The notes under the pieces: model-generated
What the model was told of the DNA's origin: nothing
What the model saw: only the letters and a program-made list of their open reading frames with translations
Databases searched by the model: none
Source: Bimuria novae-zelandiae CBS 107.79
Lineage: Eukaryota; Ascomycota; Dothideomycetes; Pleosporales; Didymosphaeriaceae
Assembly (NCBI GenBank): GCA_010015655.1
Contig: ML976708.1
Span: 225,213-289,212, forward strand
DNA length: 64,000 nt
Reading direction: 5' to 3'
Translations under genes and position numbers: made by a program
Shown here: one piece after another, positions 1 through 12,048 of the stretch
Numbering within the stretch: position 1 is the first letter of the stretch
Layout of the letters: each line of letters starts with the position of its first letter

Positions 1-572
1 GATAGAGAGAGTCAAGAAATAGGTGTTTCAGTGCACAATGAAACGAAGAACAAATAAAAAGCACGAAACATCTCGTCTCATTCCACACTCGACGAACGCC
101 AATCACCAATCCATGCCCACGACTCGGCAGTGAAAGCAGGCTAGTGAAAGCTTGGCTCGGGTAACGGCGGCGATTGGCGTATCACATGCTGCATCCCAGC
201 ACCCTTTGCAGACGGATGGGGCAACGCAATGGGCTACCGCCACCAACTTGCTGCCACCGGGGGCTTTTGAGACACTCGACAATATAGTACCGGACGAGGT
301 TAGCCGCTCATATTCACCCTCCATTCCAGAGCTCAAACTCGGCGTAGCGATCCCATCTGAGGCGGGGTGAGACCGGCGGGCCTGTTGATTACTCCAGCCT
401 CGCAGCACCTCGACCTGCAGCGACAACAGCGAACAACACAACCCGCAGCCACCTGTGTACGCCTGCGCTCCAGCCTCTCTGCCGCCGTCGCATGCCCCCG
501 AGCGAACATTGCCATTATTTGCCCTTCGAGAACGCACTCCAGGTCGCACGCAAGGAGTCATAACAGGCTCGT
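1..572. other. Intergenic / 5' flank of BTB gene
   Basis: Several overlapping open frames occur on both strands, none with recognisable protein character. The sequence just before the BTB start is C-rich, as is common in fungal 5' leaders. No RNA gene or repeat was seen. Confidence 0.5.
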
Positions 573-2083
573 ATGGTTTCCTACCCCGACTCGCAAGGCG
601 CAGAGCGCTCGCTCGCCATCCGCCGACCACCGTCTGTCACGTCGCACTCGTCACGCGCCTCGACTGTTCGTAGGCATCGCCCGCACCGTTCGCACTTCGG
701 AGGCTCCTCGTACCAGCCGCAGAATGAATTTCCCGTGTTCACTCACACGGGAGACGTAGAGATAGTGATCGCGAACGGAAGGAAAGAGCAGCGGTATCTG
801 CTCCACAAGCTCATATTGACGCAATGCTCAGGCTTCTTTGAGGCAGGGCTGAGTGACGAGTGGGCTGCGGCTGGCGAGGGCAGCGTGCAGAATACGAGTT
901 CGGCGGCGCTGGCAAGAGTGCCACAGAGTGCTTTGCAGGAGAAGAAGATGTGGAAGTACGAGCTTGACTGGGGAAGGGAAGACGACGTGCCGATGCTGAT
1001 ACAGAAGGTGCGAGTTTCTTTTTATGTGCACGGCAGGCATATGTTGACCCGAGCTAGAAAGCGCAGCCCACCTTGTTCGGAGGTGATGCAGCATCTTCGC
1101 AACCACCCGCGCTCCGCAACAAACCTCCGGCTCCCCAAGCGGGCTTCTTCCGAAGCATGGCTAACTTCTCGTCCCTCCACGTCCCCACCACACCCAGCGA
1201 TCCCGACGACGATACGTTCCGCGACTACGACAACCTCCTTCGCGTCTTCTACAACTACCCGCCTGCCTTGGACCCCGTAAATATCGCGAACGCATATGTC
1301 GAATGCAAGTCCCTCCTGCAGCTCGCCGACATGTACGATGCGCTTCAGGTGATCGGGCCCCGGGTCGATCACCACCTGCTACGATTCCAAGGTCGGTTGT
1401 GGAAGCAGATTGCGAAATACCCTCCGAGCTACCTCAAGCTGGGTTACATGGCCCGGAGTAAGGCAATATTTGCGGAAGCGATGGTGCACGTGGTCGGCCA
1501 ATGGCCGCAGGGCATGAACCAGCTAAGAGGGCAACTTGCAGACTCCGTGCTGGAGCTGATTGAAGACAAGGTGGACGAGATGGACGAGCTCAAGGCAAAG
1601 GTCGAGGTGAAGCTGTTCCGGCTGACGCTCACTACAAGCAGAGGCGAGCGCGTAACACCGTCGAACAATTGGCTGGAATGGATGGGCATATCCCTCTTCC
1701 GCCAATGGCTTGCCGAAAATACCACACCACCACCCGCGCCGATTCTCAAATCTCCGCGGCAGCCTTCGCGGAACGGAGAAAACGCTCCTCTACCACCTCC
1801 ACCCCCGTTCAACACTGGACGGATATTCAAACTTCTCGGCACCGGTGGATCGAGCTATCTAGGCCACGATGAGTGCAAGCGCTTTCTCAAGCTGAGTCCT
1901 GAACACTACAATCGCGAGAACTTAAAACGCTTCGAGCGGCGCATCGAGGAGATAAAGAACAAGGCGAAGGACGTGGTGAAGCCTCTGATGCGGAATTTCC
2001 TGGAGCTCGACCTAAGAGAAGGCGGCCTGCCATATTTGACATGTACGCGGATAGATCCACAGGATTTTCCATGGGACGAATAA
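573..2083 (+). CDS. BTB/POZ domain protein
   Basis: Two exons, 573-1007 and 1067-2083, joined by a 59-bp GT...AG intron in phase 0, give 483 aa. Residues about 50-95 form the start of a BTB/POZ fold: a beta hairpin reading VEIVIANGRKEQRYLLHKLIL followed by the helix with CSGFFEAGLSDEW, the usual 'L-H-K-xx-L' and 'S-x-F-F' landmarks. The second exon continues with an all-helical region (YVECKSLLQLADMYDAL) typical of the BTB-BACK segment, then a Pro-rich linker and a basic C-terminal part. BTB proteins of this fungal class are dimerising adaptors, some for Cullin-3 ligases; the partner cannot be told here. Start at 573 is the first ATG before the domain; an Arg/Ser-rich N-terminus precedes the fold. 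The intron splits the BTB domain, so a single-exon reading would truncate it. Confidence 0.82.
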
Positions 2084-3689
2084 CCTCTGGTATGATGGAA
2101 CGGGATTGCTTGTTATGTGATATCCATTCGGTCGATTTTGGCGCAGGGGGTGGGCATTTGGGTTTGGAAGAGAAGGTTACTTTGGCGCCAGATACCCTAG
2201 TTTTAACGTTGTATTTCCTTTTGTTCTCGACTCTTCGTGCTTTGCGTTGGTAGGTAAGACCTAATCCTGGCCTTGTTGGCGTGCTGGACGCGACTTTCTC
2301 GGCGAATAGGAATGATAAGATACCTCGTTGACCCCCAGTTTCTATCCACGTCTCGAGTTTGTTAACTGCTTGTGCTACCAAACAATAACTACTTACCCTG
2401 GTAGCATCCTGTAGCACACTTCGATCCAACGACCTTAATAACGCCGCTCTATGTGTCGACATTAACTGTTGCAGGCGACGACCCGGCGTCCGAACATGAG
2501 ATGCCGCTGTAGCATACATTAAACGAGATCTCTATTCTGAATAACGAACGAGCCAGCGAAACCTCGGTGAACATATGGCACACACATTTCATCCGAGACG
2601 CTGGTTAAGATGGGCAATTTGGAAAGGGAAGCTCGTGACAGCATCACAAGGCACAGGAAAAGAGAAGCATTCTTACAGATTTACAAATCGACACGGGGAT
2701 GGAAATTCTTGGGTAAACTATGCAGGAAGTCATGTACGCAGATAATACTCAGAAGTCAACGTGTTGTAAGTCCTCGTGCGGTTGTCTTGAATGTCAGACA
2801 GGCACTAATTAATCGACATATGTATGTCTCGCATAAGTCATCCAGGATGGAACTGACTGTTAGAAGTTGAATTACGAGTACAAACTGGCTGTTATGAAGA
2901 GTGGTACAGAACAGCTTCAGTTTTTCAGGCTTAGACATCGCGCTACGATAATACGATGAGTGCATTCCCGGGACTTTCAGAACGACGGCGCGCCATGTGC
3001 AGATTGACGCACTATATACCTCTACTTCTTCTTCCCTGTTGCATTATTTCTGACCGTGTGCAGGCGCAGGCGCAGGCCACTTTTGCGCCCGGTCGCTACA
3101 TCACGTGCAGAAACCCTTCACACGCTTGGCACCGGCGTCGCGCATCTCTCGCGCATCCCCCACGCTAGCGCCGCGATGCTTGGCGGTTTTCCGCCGATAA
3201 AAGCACACCGTACTCGCAGCATAACACGCTCTTCACCGCACCCCGCAGCAGCTTCACCTCGCCCGTAAACACGGCGCCTTCTCCACAGCTCGCTGCGAAC
3301 CCGCCGGTGCCCCGCGATAAGCACTACACCCTCCATTGAGCGATCGCGCGCCCGCCTGTTGCCTCCTGCATACACCACCGCCAATACTCGGCCGCTCGCC
3401 GACTCTGCACTGTAGGCAAGTCGCTTTCACCGCTGCCCGAGCCCCGCGCCTTGAGCGCGTACTTGCGCACTTCACCCCACACCAAGCACGGCGAGCCAGT
3501 CGCATTAACATTCACTCAATCTCCGTGCGCCTGCTCCTACGGTCCGTGCAGAAGACGCTCGCGCGAGCACACCTCATAGTCCCTGCGCCTCGACGCGGTA
3601 CTTCTCCATATTTCCCTGACACTCGCACCGACTGAGGCTCACCTCAACTTTGCGGCATTGACTTACACATTTTCCAGAAGATACCCAAT
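2084..3689. other. Intergenic, 1.6 kb
   Basis: No supported gene. The last 600 bases are C/T-rich with many short frames. Just before the frame that starts at 3690 there is a branch-like TTGACTTAC and an acceptor-like TTTTCCAG (ending near 3676), so a 5'-leader intron is possible. Confidence 0.45.
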
Positions 3690-6600
3690 ATGGCAGCCAC
3701 CCCATCCACGTCTCAGGAGGTAGAGTCTTGCACCGGAAACGAGAAGTACTACATCAAGGCGAAGATTCGTGAGGCCTTCAAAGAAGTCAAAATCAACTAT
3801 TCCAACCGTACCGACCATTCGGCGGAACCTGATCAAGCCTTTTTGGCCACCCTTAGACTGACCGACGCTAAGAGTTTCCGTGGGTTTTACGAAGACATCT
3901 TCGATGCTTTTGTGGACCATCCAGGCTCTTCCTTGAAGCAGGCCAAAAAGAACATTAACGCCTACTGTACTGCGGTCAAGGAGAAGTCACGCAGCTTCCT
4001 TCTCAACCCCATCCCGAGGGAGGCTTGGTGCGACTTCTATGTGGCTTTTAACGGCTACAAGACTAAGAAGCTTCTCAGCGTTGCAGACTTCGAACAACTC
4101 TTTTCGACTATCTGCAAGTTGCTTCGAGAGGACGTAGAGCTTCGCTACGAACTTGAAGAACGACCGCCAAATGTAGGGGAAATGAAAAACCTCGTAAAAA
4201 AAATATCATACGCAGATTCTAGACAAGGCGAAGGCTGCCGGTGGCAATCTTGATGAACTGACGCGCAACAACTTCTATGCCCATGAAACGTTCGATCGCT
4301 TCCTTATGTGGTGCTTTTGGATGATGAAATTCAAACTGAATCAACCTCGTCACGGGTTGTGCGATGCCTCCCTCTTGGTATTGTTTGATTGGTATCGGTG
4401 TGCGCCCGATATCGTGAAACTATCTCCGAACGACTTGAACGGGATCATCGATGATCTGATTCGGTATGGAGATATCGAAGGGGACGGCAATAATGGTTAC
4501 GACGTCTATCTTGAGAGCGGTGCGGTCTACACACGTACTCAGTACTACTGGAAGATGCGTGGAACGACGATTCGCCAGGACGCTTGGGGAGCGATCATGC
4601 AGAATTTAAAGCACTTCGATAACCATGCCACGAAGGGCACGTTCATGCATTATAGACTCAGCGATGATCAGTTGACCACAGGCGTCAGCCGCTTGGAGAA
4701 GAAGATTTTCGAGTACGCTAGGAAGAACGGATCTACTAGCGCCGCAGAATACAAGAACCAGAAGACGGAGACTCTCAACAGCATTCCCACGCACACCTCT
4801 GGCGGTATTTCTACTTGGATAGACTTTACGCGTTCACTTACGGAAGTCAATGGTCGGTTCGACATCGAAGAGCGCCTCTTCCAGGTTTACAACGACCTAT
4901 TCGCTAGCGTCGTTGGAATGCGCTATCTCGATCAGTGGCACATCAATGCTTCAGATCGCAATAAGTTTGTACAATCCGTCTTGGAAATAATCGAACGCAC
5001 CGTTCGTTCAAATCCAGGAATACGATGGGAGGACGAAACTGGCACGCGTTTGGCCGCTCTGGAGCATTGGAACACCGCCATCAGCAGCCGGTCGTATGCG
5101 GACAATGAACTTCCACTAGCTGCTCTTGAGTTCACGTTCGAATGCCAAGAGCTCTCTCAGAAAGCATGCCCGGGACTATTCCCCGTTAGCGTCCACCAGA
5201 ACATCGTTATGGTTGCTCAACGTGAATCGCCAATCACGTGGCCTGGGCTGACTACCGCTCATGATTCGCCTCGTCCGTTGGAGGCGATTCCGGATACCCT
5301 GAGGAAAGCGAAATGCAAGTCCATTTTGCAATTTCTCGCGCGCATCGACAAGAAATGGTCAGTCGACACATACAAAGTCTACCTCTTCCGACATGGAGAT
5401 TTGGACTACATCTCGAAGTGTGTAGAGGCGATCATAATGCGTCGATCGAATGTTCAAGGTCGAGGGTATTACAGCCGGTGTATTAGAATCGAGCTTAACA
5501 AGATGAAGGACATCCGGGACGTGCGCGTGTACCACAAGTGGCTCCTTGGCACGGTTCCCATAGTGACGATGGCAGCCTGGATGATGGCTGTATTGAACAA
5601 AACTGCCACGATCACGTCGGGCAAAGTCGGGAACAAGCGTGGCTTTGTGACAAAAATTGAGGGAGATGACGTTTAGATATCGTTTGGTGTCGGTTCCAGC
5701 ATTGTCGTACGCACCTCCGAGGTCATCGCCGAATTTACTGGTAGTCCCATGAGTGTACGGGACTTTATGAACGGGGCCGTCAATGTCTCGTCTTACGAAA
5801 AGGGTCGTCGTGCAGTAATGCCGCTCCATCTAGCAATGCCGGACCCTCTAACGGTCCCGGTCCTTCTAACAGTGCCGGTCTTGTTACCCAGCAAGCAACT
5901 TCGGCCGTCCTCTCGAGCTCGCAAGTTCATCCAAAGAGCAATGCGCCCGCGCCGAACACCGACCTACCACGTGAGTCGCCTGCTCAGGAAGACAAACCCG
6001 TGGCACCTCCTACAATAGAGCCTGCCCCACAAGCTTCGGTCCCAGAGCCCTCAGTTCAGCGCCAAGCTCCAGTCTTCTCGTGGCTTTGGACCAAGAACAA
6101 GATTACGCTAGGCAAGAACAAGGTCGTTGGCCTCTTCTGCTCGACGAACCAGCCGCGTGAGATGCCCGTCGAAGAGTCCTGTGCGCCGCTTCAGCCCCGG
6201 CAAGAAGAGTCACAGCAGTACAAGCTGATGTACTTCTTCATTGGGCTTTTTTACATGCTCTACGCACTCTTAGGGTGTCTCATCTCACTTCTTCGGGCGC
6301 TATGCGCTCGCCTCGATACATTCCTGACCTCACTTCGTCCAGCACTGTGTGCCCTTCCCGGTTATGTCGACCTCTGCTTCAAAGCTCTGTTCGGGTTCTT
6401 CGGTCAACTTCTCTCTACCTAATCCGTGTCCACCATCCGGCGTCTGCAACTCCAAGTAATCGAAGCATATCCTGGGTTCTCCCCTGGTCTAGCGGTGCTG
6501 TTCAATAAAGTCACTTATGAAACACGCCATCTTGAGGATGACAACTCTTTAACTTCACGCTTGAATTTGTATATCACGGCCCCGTGATATTTGCTACCGG

Positions 6601-7063
6601 CGATGAAGACTTGGACATCTTGATGCACAATCGCCGCGAGGATATTCTTCGTTACAAGTACCACAACATCCTTGGCGTAGGTCAGTTTTTGCACCAAATC
6701 CGCCTTTACGCGCAGTTGCAGAAGATTGCCCAGTCTTTCAAAGATGCCCGGCACGCATTTTCGAGCGACAAGATCGACAGCAAGCTGACTTGGATTGGCG
6801 ACGATATGTTCCGATCACTCGGCGATTTGATTGAAACCGTGGAAGACTACTGGGGCCTCAACCCAGATTACAAAGACCAGTTGAAATTGTCTGGCCTCAT
6901 TTGGTCCAGCAAGCCCTACAGCTACGTCATGGGCTACGAAGTTTTCCAGAGCCAATTCTCCGATCGCGATGTCCGTCTTCCGCATCCCGAAATGGCTAAA
7001 AACTACAAGTTTGGTGCATCGCGGACACAAGACCACTCCTTCTGGACGCCTGTCCAGCGCTAA
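3690..7063 (+). pseudogene. Decayed ~1100-codon intron-free frame of unknown family
   Basis: A single protein-like sequence runs through three phases. The first piece (3690 to about 4195) moves to a second frame at an A8 run (4196-4203). That frame reaches a TAG at 5674-5676, continues in frame, and shifts again in the GAAAAGGG run near 5797-5804 into a Ser/Pro/Asn-rich linker and a hydrophobic segment (about 6220-6300). A TAA follows at 6420-6422, the same frame stays protein-like for about 50 codons, and a third shift in the CCCC run near 6580 leads to a final piece ending at 7063. I do not recognise the family. The helical, Trp/Tyr-rich N-terminal two thirds followed by a Pro-rich linker, and the absence of normal-sized introns over 3.4 kb, contrast with neighbouring genes. 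Either a recently lost host gene or an old integrated element, such as a mycovirus capsid-like sequence, would fit; the second is inference only. It could also be two or three separate short genes. Confidence 0.55.
4196..4203 (+). other. Frameshift at A8 homopolymer in decayed frame
   Basis: Protein-like sequence leaves the first frame and resumes in the next one at this run of eight A. A GT at 4194 and an AG at 4214-4215 would also restore the frame as a 22-nt intron, but that is far below the 49-nt minimum of the introns elsewhere in the window. Confidence 0.55.
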
Positions 7064-8637
7064 GGAACTCCAACACCCAGTCCACAAGGTCAGCCGGCAC
7101 ATATCTACGACAAAAGCCGCCCGAACATTGATAGCCGCCGAAATAGGCGACTATCATTTCCAGCTTAGCAAGAATACTACCAATGTAGCCTCCGAATAGG
7201 AGGCCATACTTCCCAGGACCAAGGCACATACCAAAATCCAGCAGCTCTTCAAGTCGAAGCGACAATAACAGCCGCCGAAATATGCGACTATCCCGGCTTA
7301 ACAGAAGAGTTCGCCACGACACCATTGCAGCCTCCGAGCGGGAGACTTTGTATTATCCAACATCAAGAAGCATACCAAAACCAAGCAAAGAGCTGATACC
7401 GCCCACAATGGTACTACAAAGCGTCAACCACGCAACGCCAAACAAGCTCTCCGCAGTTGTCCACGGACGTTTGCACAACAACACGACGTACGGACGACTC
7501 CACTCAGCACCCAGCTTGAGCAACCGCCCTCATCAAGCCTGCCACTCTCCTCGACACGCTGCCGCTGCACTCCCGCAGAACCCCTGCTAGCTCACATATG
7601 GCCTCACCGCGCCAACTCCCCACGGGCCCCTTATTATTAATATCAAAGTTTTCATTCTCCGCTACGCAGATCTACGCACACCAGTCTGCATCTACTTCAG
7701 CCCAGCCTCCCTGGCCCCTCTTCTCCAGCACGGCTTAGTATCCCAGGCGGCACATGGGATCAAACAACCCCGAAAACCACCGCAAAAAACACATCATCAA
7801 CAGAACGCGGAAAACACCACGTGGTACTGGCGCAGCAATCGCGGGGGCTGCGCGCAGCCAATCTTTTTCAAACCACAGTTTTTGCTTTTGTTTTGCTTTT
7901 TGCGTTGTGCTTTGGAGAAATACATGTTGGGTTGATTTCAGAGGGGATGGATACGGATTATAGGGTTGGGTGTACGATATGAGATGTGGGAATGGGTGTA
8001 TGATGGACGACGATGTACGATGGACGATGTACGAGGTGGATAATGTCTAATACGAAGATGTCAAAATCAAAATAACGGTGCGATGCGATACGGTGGCTTC
8101 CCGTGAATGTTTGCAGGTGCTCTGGGTCAAGGTATTTGTGAAGCAAAGCGTCTCAGTTACGCAGTCTGGAAGGTTATAAATGGCCGCTGCATAGCCAAGG
8201 TGCGAAACATGACAATCGCAAGAGGTTCTGTGATCGTTCCAAAAAATGTAGCGCCGGATCGCAATGCAAATCGGCTCTCGCAAAGCACAGAACGTCATAC
8301 AAAAGTTATCATCAAGTCATGCTTCTTTTTGAGCTTTGCCAAACGCCTCTACTTCCTCATTGAGTTCAATCCTCTTCAACAGAACATGACAGCATCTGAG
8401 GTCGCAGTAAAGCTTGGCTTGAGATCACTTATGCTTCTCGGGAGGTTAATGTTTTGCTAAATCGTTCGTACTATGAAACTACCTGAGCGGCACACCTGCA
8501 ACGAAACCAGATCTGTACTTTCCATCACCCCCAAGAACAACCCGGAAGGATAATATACCCCTGCAAAAGGACCAAGATGTCAAGTACATGAAAAGCAAAT
8601 CCCTCGAGCGAGAGGCCTCGCTATACCTCTCGCCATT
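7064..8637. other. Intergenic, 1.6 kb, with a diverged tandem duplication
   Basis: No gene was supported. The only structure is the duplication at 7131-7405 (separate entry) and a short GATGGACGATGTACGA-type direct repeat around 8000-8036. Confidence 0.45.
7131..7405. repeat. Diverged tandem duplication, 137-bp offset
   Basis: Two adjoining units share an ordered set of short blocks: AGCCGCCGAAATA-GCGACTATC, then CATTG/AATG-TAGCCTCCGA, then AAG-CATACCAAAA, then AGAGCTG/CAGCTC-like ends. The first unit starts at 7131 and the second about 137 bases later. The copies differ by substitutions and small indels, so the duplication is not recent. It lies directly behind the decayed frame and may belong to the same insertion. 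Confidence 0.5.
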
Positions 8638-10848
8638 TTACCGCCGGGCCATCTTTGACTCCCCTTGTTCCTCTGGTTCCAAGGCGGAAGCCTGTGCATC
8701 GGCGACTTGCGCAGCCGCAGCCTCGGAAGCCTGCTTGTCAGCCGCTTCTTTCTCTTTGGCATTCTTTGCCTCTCGCTCTTGTCTTTCCTTGACCTCCCTC
8801 TCCTTCTCTTCCTGCTCTTTCTCCAACCTCTCCTTCTCCATATTCTCCATCCACTCTTTATCCCTCTTCGTCTCTTCCTCGATATGTTTCTTCAGTTTTT
8901 CTTCGGCCTCTCCCCTTCCCTGCTTTCCACCACCATCCTCGTCCTCGTGGAGCCATACACCCTTCTTATCACCAAATATATCTTTGAGAAGCTCATATGT
9001 CCCACATACACCATCCACCTCACCCCATGGTAGCCACAGTGCAGACTCTGCAGTCCACACTCCGCCTCTCCCACCACGCTGATCCCAGAGGAGGTCGCCG
9101 CCAACAGCGGCTGTGTGGTAGCCCATAGCCGATTGGGGAGTCCGGAAGTAGCGACGAAGAAGGGCTCGTTCGTAGCCGGAGTACCACAGAGAGGTCCAGG
9201 TTATGTTCGCAATGTGGGAACGCCTGCCCGTGATAATTGACTCGCGTGATGCGGATTCCCTCGGAGCTTTAGAGGAAAGGCGTCGATATGTTACTTGGAA
9301 AGTTGCGGGGATAGCATCGGTATATTTGTTTTGAATGAGCGATACGCTCGACCAGGGTGTGTCGCGGCGAGGCAGCTTGTCCAGCTCATATCTGTATTCG
9401 AGCTTGTCGATATATGCTGCTTTGTCGTTGGGAGAGGGATCATTGCTGGACTCGTCTACTCTCCAGAACGGACCGGTAGCGTTGATAAAGGCGGGTGGTA
9501 GGTCACCAAATGAAGTAGAATTGCGGGCGTGGCCACGATCTGAGGGTGGGGCAGTTGTTGCGAGGAGTTCGTCTTCAACGCAGTCCGTCAGTGGCTGGAA
9601 CAGCGCATGAGTATAGTCCAGGCCTATGGAGAACTCGTACTGGCGATCAAAGTCGAGTTTACGATCACTGCTTTCTCCTTGCGCGTTAGGACGAGCTAGT
9701 GCTCCTGCAAAATGGTCATACACCTTGAGGACCATTGGCCGCTTGGCCTTTTTGTGCATTTCTCTGGCCAACATCTGCTCGCCAAAGAGGATGCTCATGA
9801 CTGACTGTAAAGTCGCATTCTGGCTTTTCTTCTCCTCGAACAGTTTTGCCGCTGCCTGAAACAGGACCCTAAGATCCTTGACAGGCCCCACGACCATGTC
9901 CGCATCCAAGTATCTCGCAGGTAGACGTGCCGTCTCCTCCACCAACCCACCTTCTGGACGGTATAACTCCTTCGGCAGTATCGACGATGGCATATGGCTG
10001 CACGCCACATCGTCTCCCTCGCACGTCTTCCTGGCTCCGAACATGATCGTTTGCGTGAACGCTCGTCCATACACCTTCTGCACTTGCCGGTTCGCATCCG
10101 CTACCACATGAATGTATTGCTTGATCATCAGCTGACTCGGGAGCTGAAACCAAGTATCCCTCCCGTCGACCAGCATGACTAGATCGTTATCTTTGACGAC
10201 CTTCTGGTCTTCCAGATAGGAAAGCGCGCCTTTCAACTTCTCTTGCTCCCATTCTGACTTCTTCTCCGGTTTACCGAATAGGCTCACGATCGTTGGAGGT
10301 GGATAATTCATAACCATCGCCGACATGAACGTCTTGCAAAAGTCAAGGTCGTGCTCAGGAGCAGACAAGAGAAGGTGGAAATTAGGCGAGAGCTTGTGAA
10401 GCTTCGAAGGAGGGTGGGTGATCGTGCCGTTCTCGAGTTGAAGCGCGGTGCTTGAGGGCTTGCGGAGGGAGGTTGGTATGGACGATGGCAGCTGCGGCAG
10501 GTGCGGTCGCCATAAGGAAAGTTGGTAGTAATTTGAGTAGATGGTTCGGTATGATGCTGACAGAACCTGGACACCTCATTAACGATTGCTTGTCCCTCTG
10601 CAGCACAAGTGCGGCTTCGTAGCCGAGCTTGTCCTGCTGTTTGGAAGGCTCGAGGAAGGTATACTCACTTCTGACCGCCTCGCGACCGCCATGAAAAATA
10701 CGACCACGAACAGCAGCACCGTGACGATGGCGACCCTCCCTCGTCTCCCACATGCCCATTGTATCGCCGCATTTCCCGGCCGCAGCTGCCCGTGTCTCGG
10801 CGATTGAGGTAGGGTGGTCCAGGGAGCCTCTAGATGAATACGTGCCAT
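8638..10848 (-). CDS. Type II membrane glycosyltransferase-like protein (PLOD/galactosyltransferase-like)
   Basis: Exons 10848-10669 and 10566-8638, with a 102-bp GTGAGT...CAG intron in phase 0, give 702 aa. The N-terminus is about 37 residues of cytosolic tail followed by one transmembrane helix (VAIVTVLLFVVVFFMAVA, residues about 38-56), the topology of Golgi type II enzymes. Downstream is a conserved block with LVMLVDGRDTWFQLP, matching the 'VDGxDxWFQL' DxD-like motif of fungal relatives of procollagen galactosyl/glucosyltransferases, where the acidic pair binds Mn-UDP-sugar. The C-terminal ~110 residues are a Lys/Glu-rich, predicted helical tail. Start chosen because the ATG at 10848 lies directly before the anchor. 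The acceptor substrate is unknown. The second exon alone would lose the membrane anchor. Confidence 0.72.
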
Positions 10849-12048
10849 TGTTCCTTCTGGTGTCGCTCCTGCGATGTTGTCGATTGTTGGTTATACGGAA
10901 AGGTCCGCTCGAAGTGAAGGAGCGACCCCACAACCCTCCTCCAGACTAAGACACTTTCAACCTTGGCGAAACCTCTCTCTCTCAAATGAGTCTACGTACG
11001 CCGTCCCGTATCTACAGGTAGCGCCTCGGGTGTTCACGTACGACCTTGCTGCTCGTCTAGGGGTAGCTGCACCCCGTTTGCTAGTAGCCCTTACCCGGAG
11101 AGTTCAACAGGTCCAGCTAATGAGCATTGCAGAGGTGAAGGTAGAGTGGAGGGAGAGAACGCATCGAAGACGCCCTATCGCGGTTGTCGCGCGTGACATC
11201 CAGACACTGAGTCTATATTCCTCTTCTATACTGCGTCAACGCAGTCCGCCAATGAACTCAGAAACGCCGCGGAGTAGCACAAGCCCGTTACTGTGGTTCT
11301 TGGGCACTGCTGTTTAAACTGCATCTCCTGCAGCCGCGCCAACTCTCATCTTTTCACTTATTCTTTCCCGGAGCACTGCTTTCTTACCCTATTCTTGTGA
11401 GCATTATTCATGGTTGGATGTATACTATGTTGTCGAGGATGCGTTCGCAAAAATGATGTCTAGCATCATGGTGCAGCGAATGTTGATAAGCAAGGACATT
11501 ACATTCGCCATCACGCCGCCAGTCTAGCGACCCAAGGGCGCGCTTTAAACACGTCCTCCGCCCGTTCCACTGCGTTTCCGCCGCTTCATCTGACGACGCG
11601 TGGCAGCTCGTCATGACAATGCAAAGCAGATGTCTGCATACAGGTTCGCAGAGCGACGTATAGACCCACATGTTCGCCAGTGCAGATCTGGGGAGATGCT
11701 CTCCGAGTAACACAAACAGGTTCCACAACCCGGGAGCTGGGTGTGACAGAGTGATTGCGACACCGTGACTAACGTCAAAGTTGACACATGTCTCAACGGC
11801 CGACCCAGTTCAGCGTCGCCATGTTCCATTGATCTGTAAATGTCTCGTACTGTTTTACACAAACGTTTCGCACTTGCCCCAATAACTCCATCAGAAAACC
11901 AAACGCTGGCTCCAAGGGGTATCTCGCAATTGCACGCTCCCAAGCCCAAATCCCAAATGCGACACTATCTAAAGTTTGCCGTTTTCTGCTTCTTTCTCAC
12001 AGCTCGGGGTGTAAGTGGCGGCGGCTTGGATGCCACACTACCGTCCTT
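10849..12048. other. Intergenic, 1.2 kb
   Basis: Divided between the promoter of the glycosyltransferase-like gene (left) and the 3' flank of the J-protein gene (right). The plus-strand frame at 11840-12199 has a signal-like hydrophobic stretch but overlaps the J-protein's last exon on the opposite strand and is judged spurious. Confidence 0.45.

Noticed and set aside
103..630. Long overlapping frames on both strands at the left edge
   Set aside because: Mutually exclusive frames with no protein character; expected in C/G-rich leader DNA.
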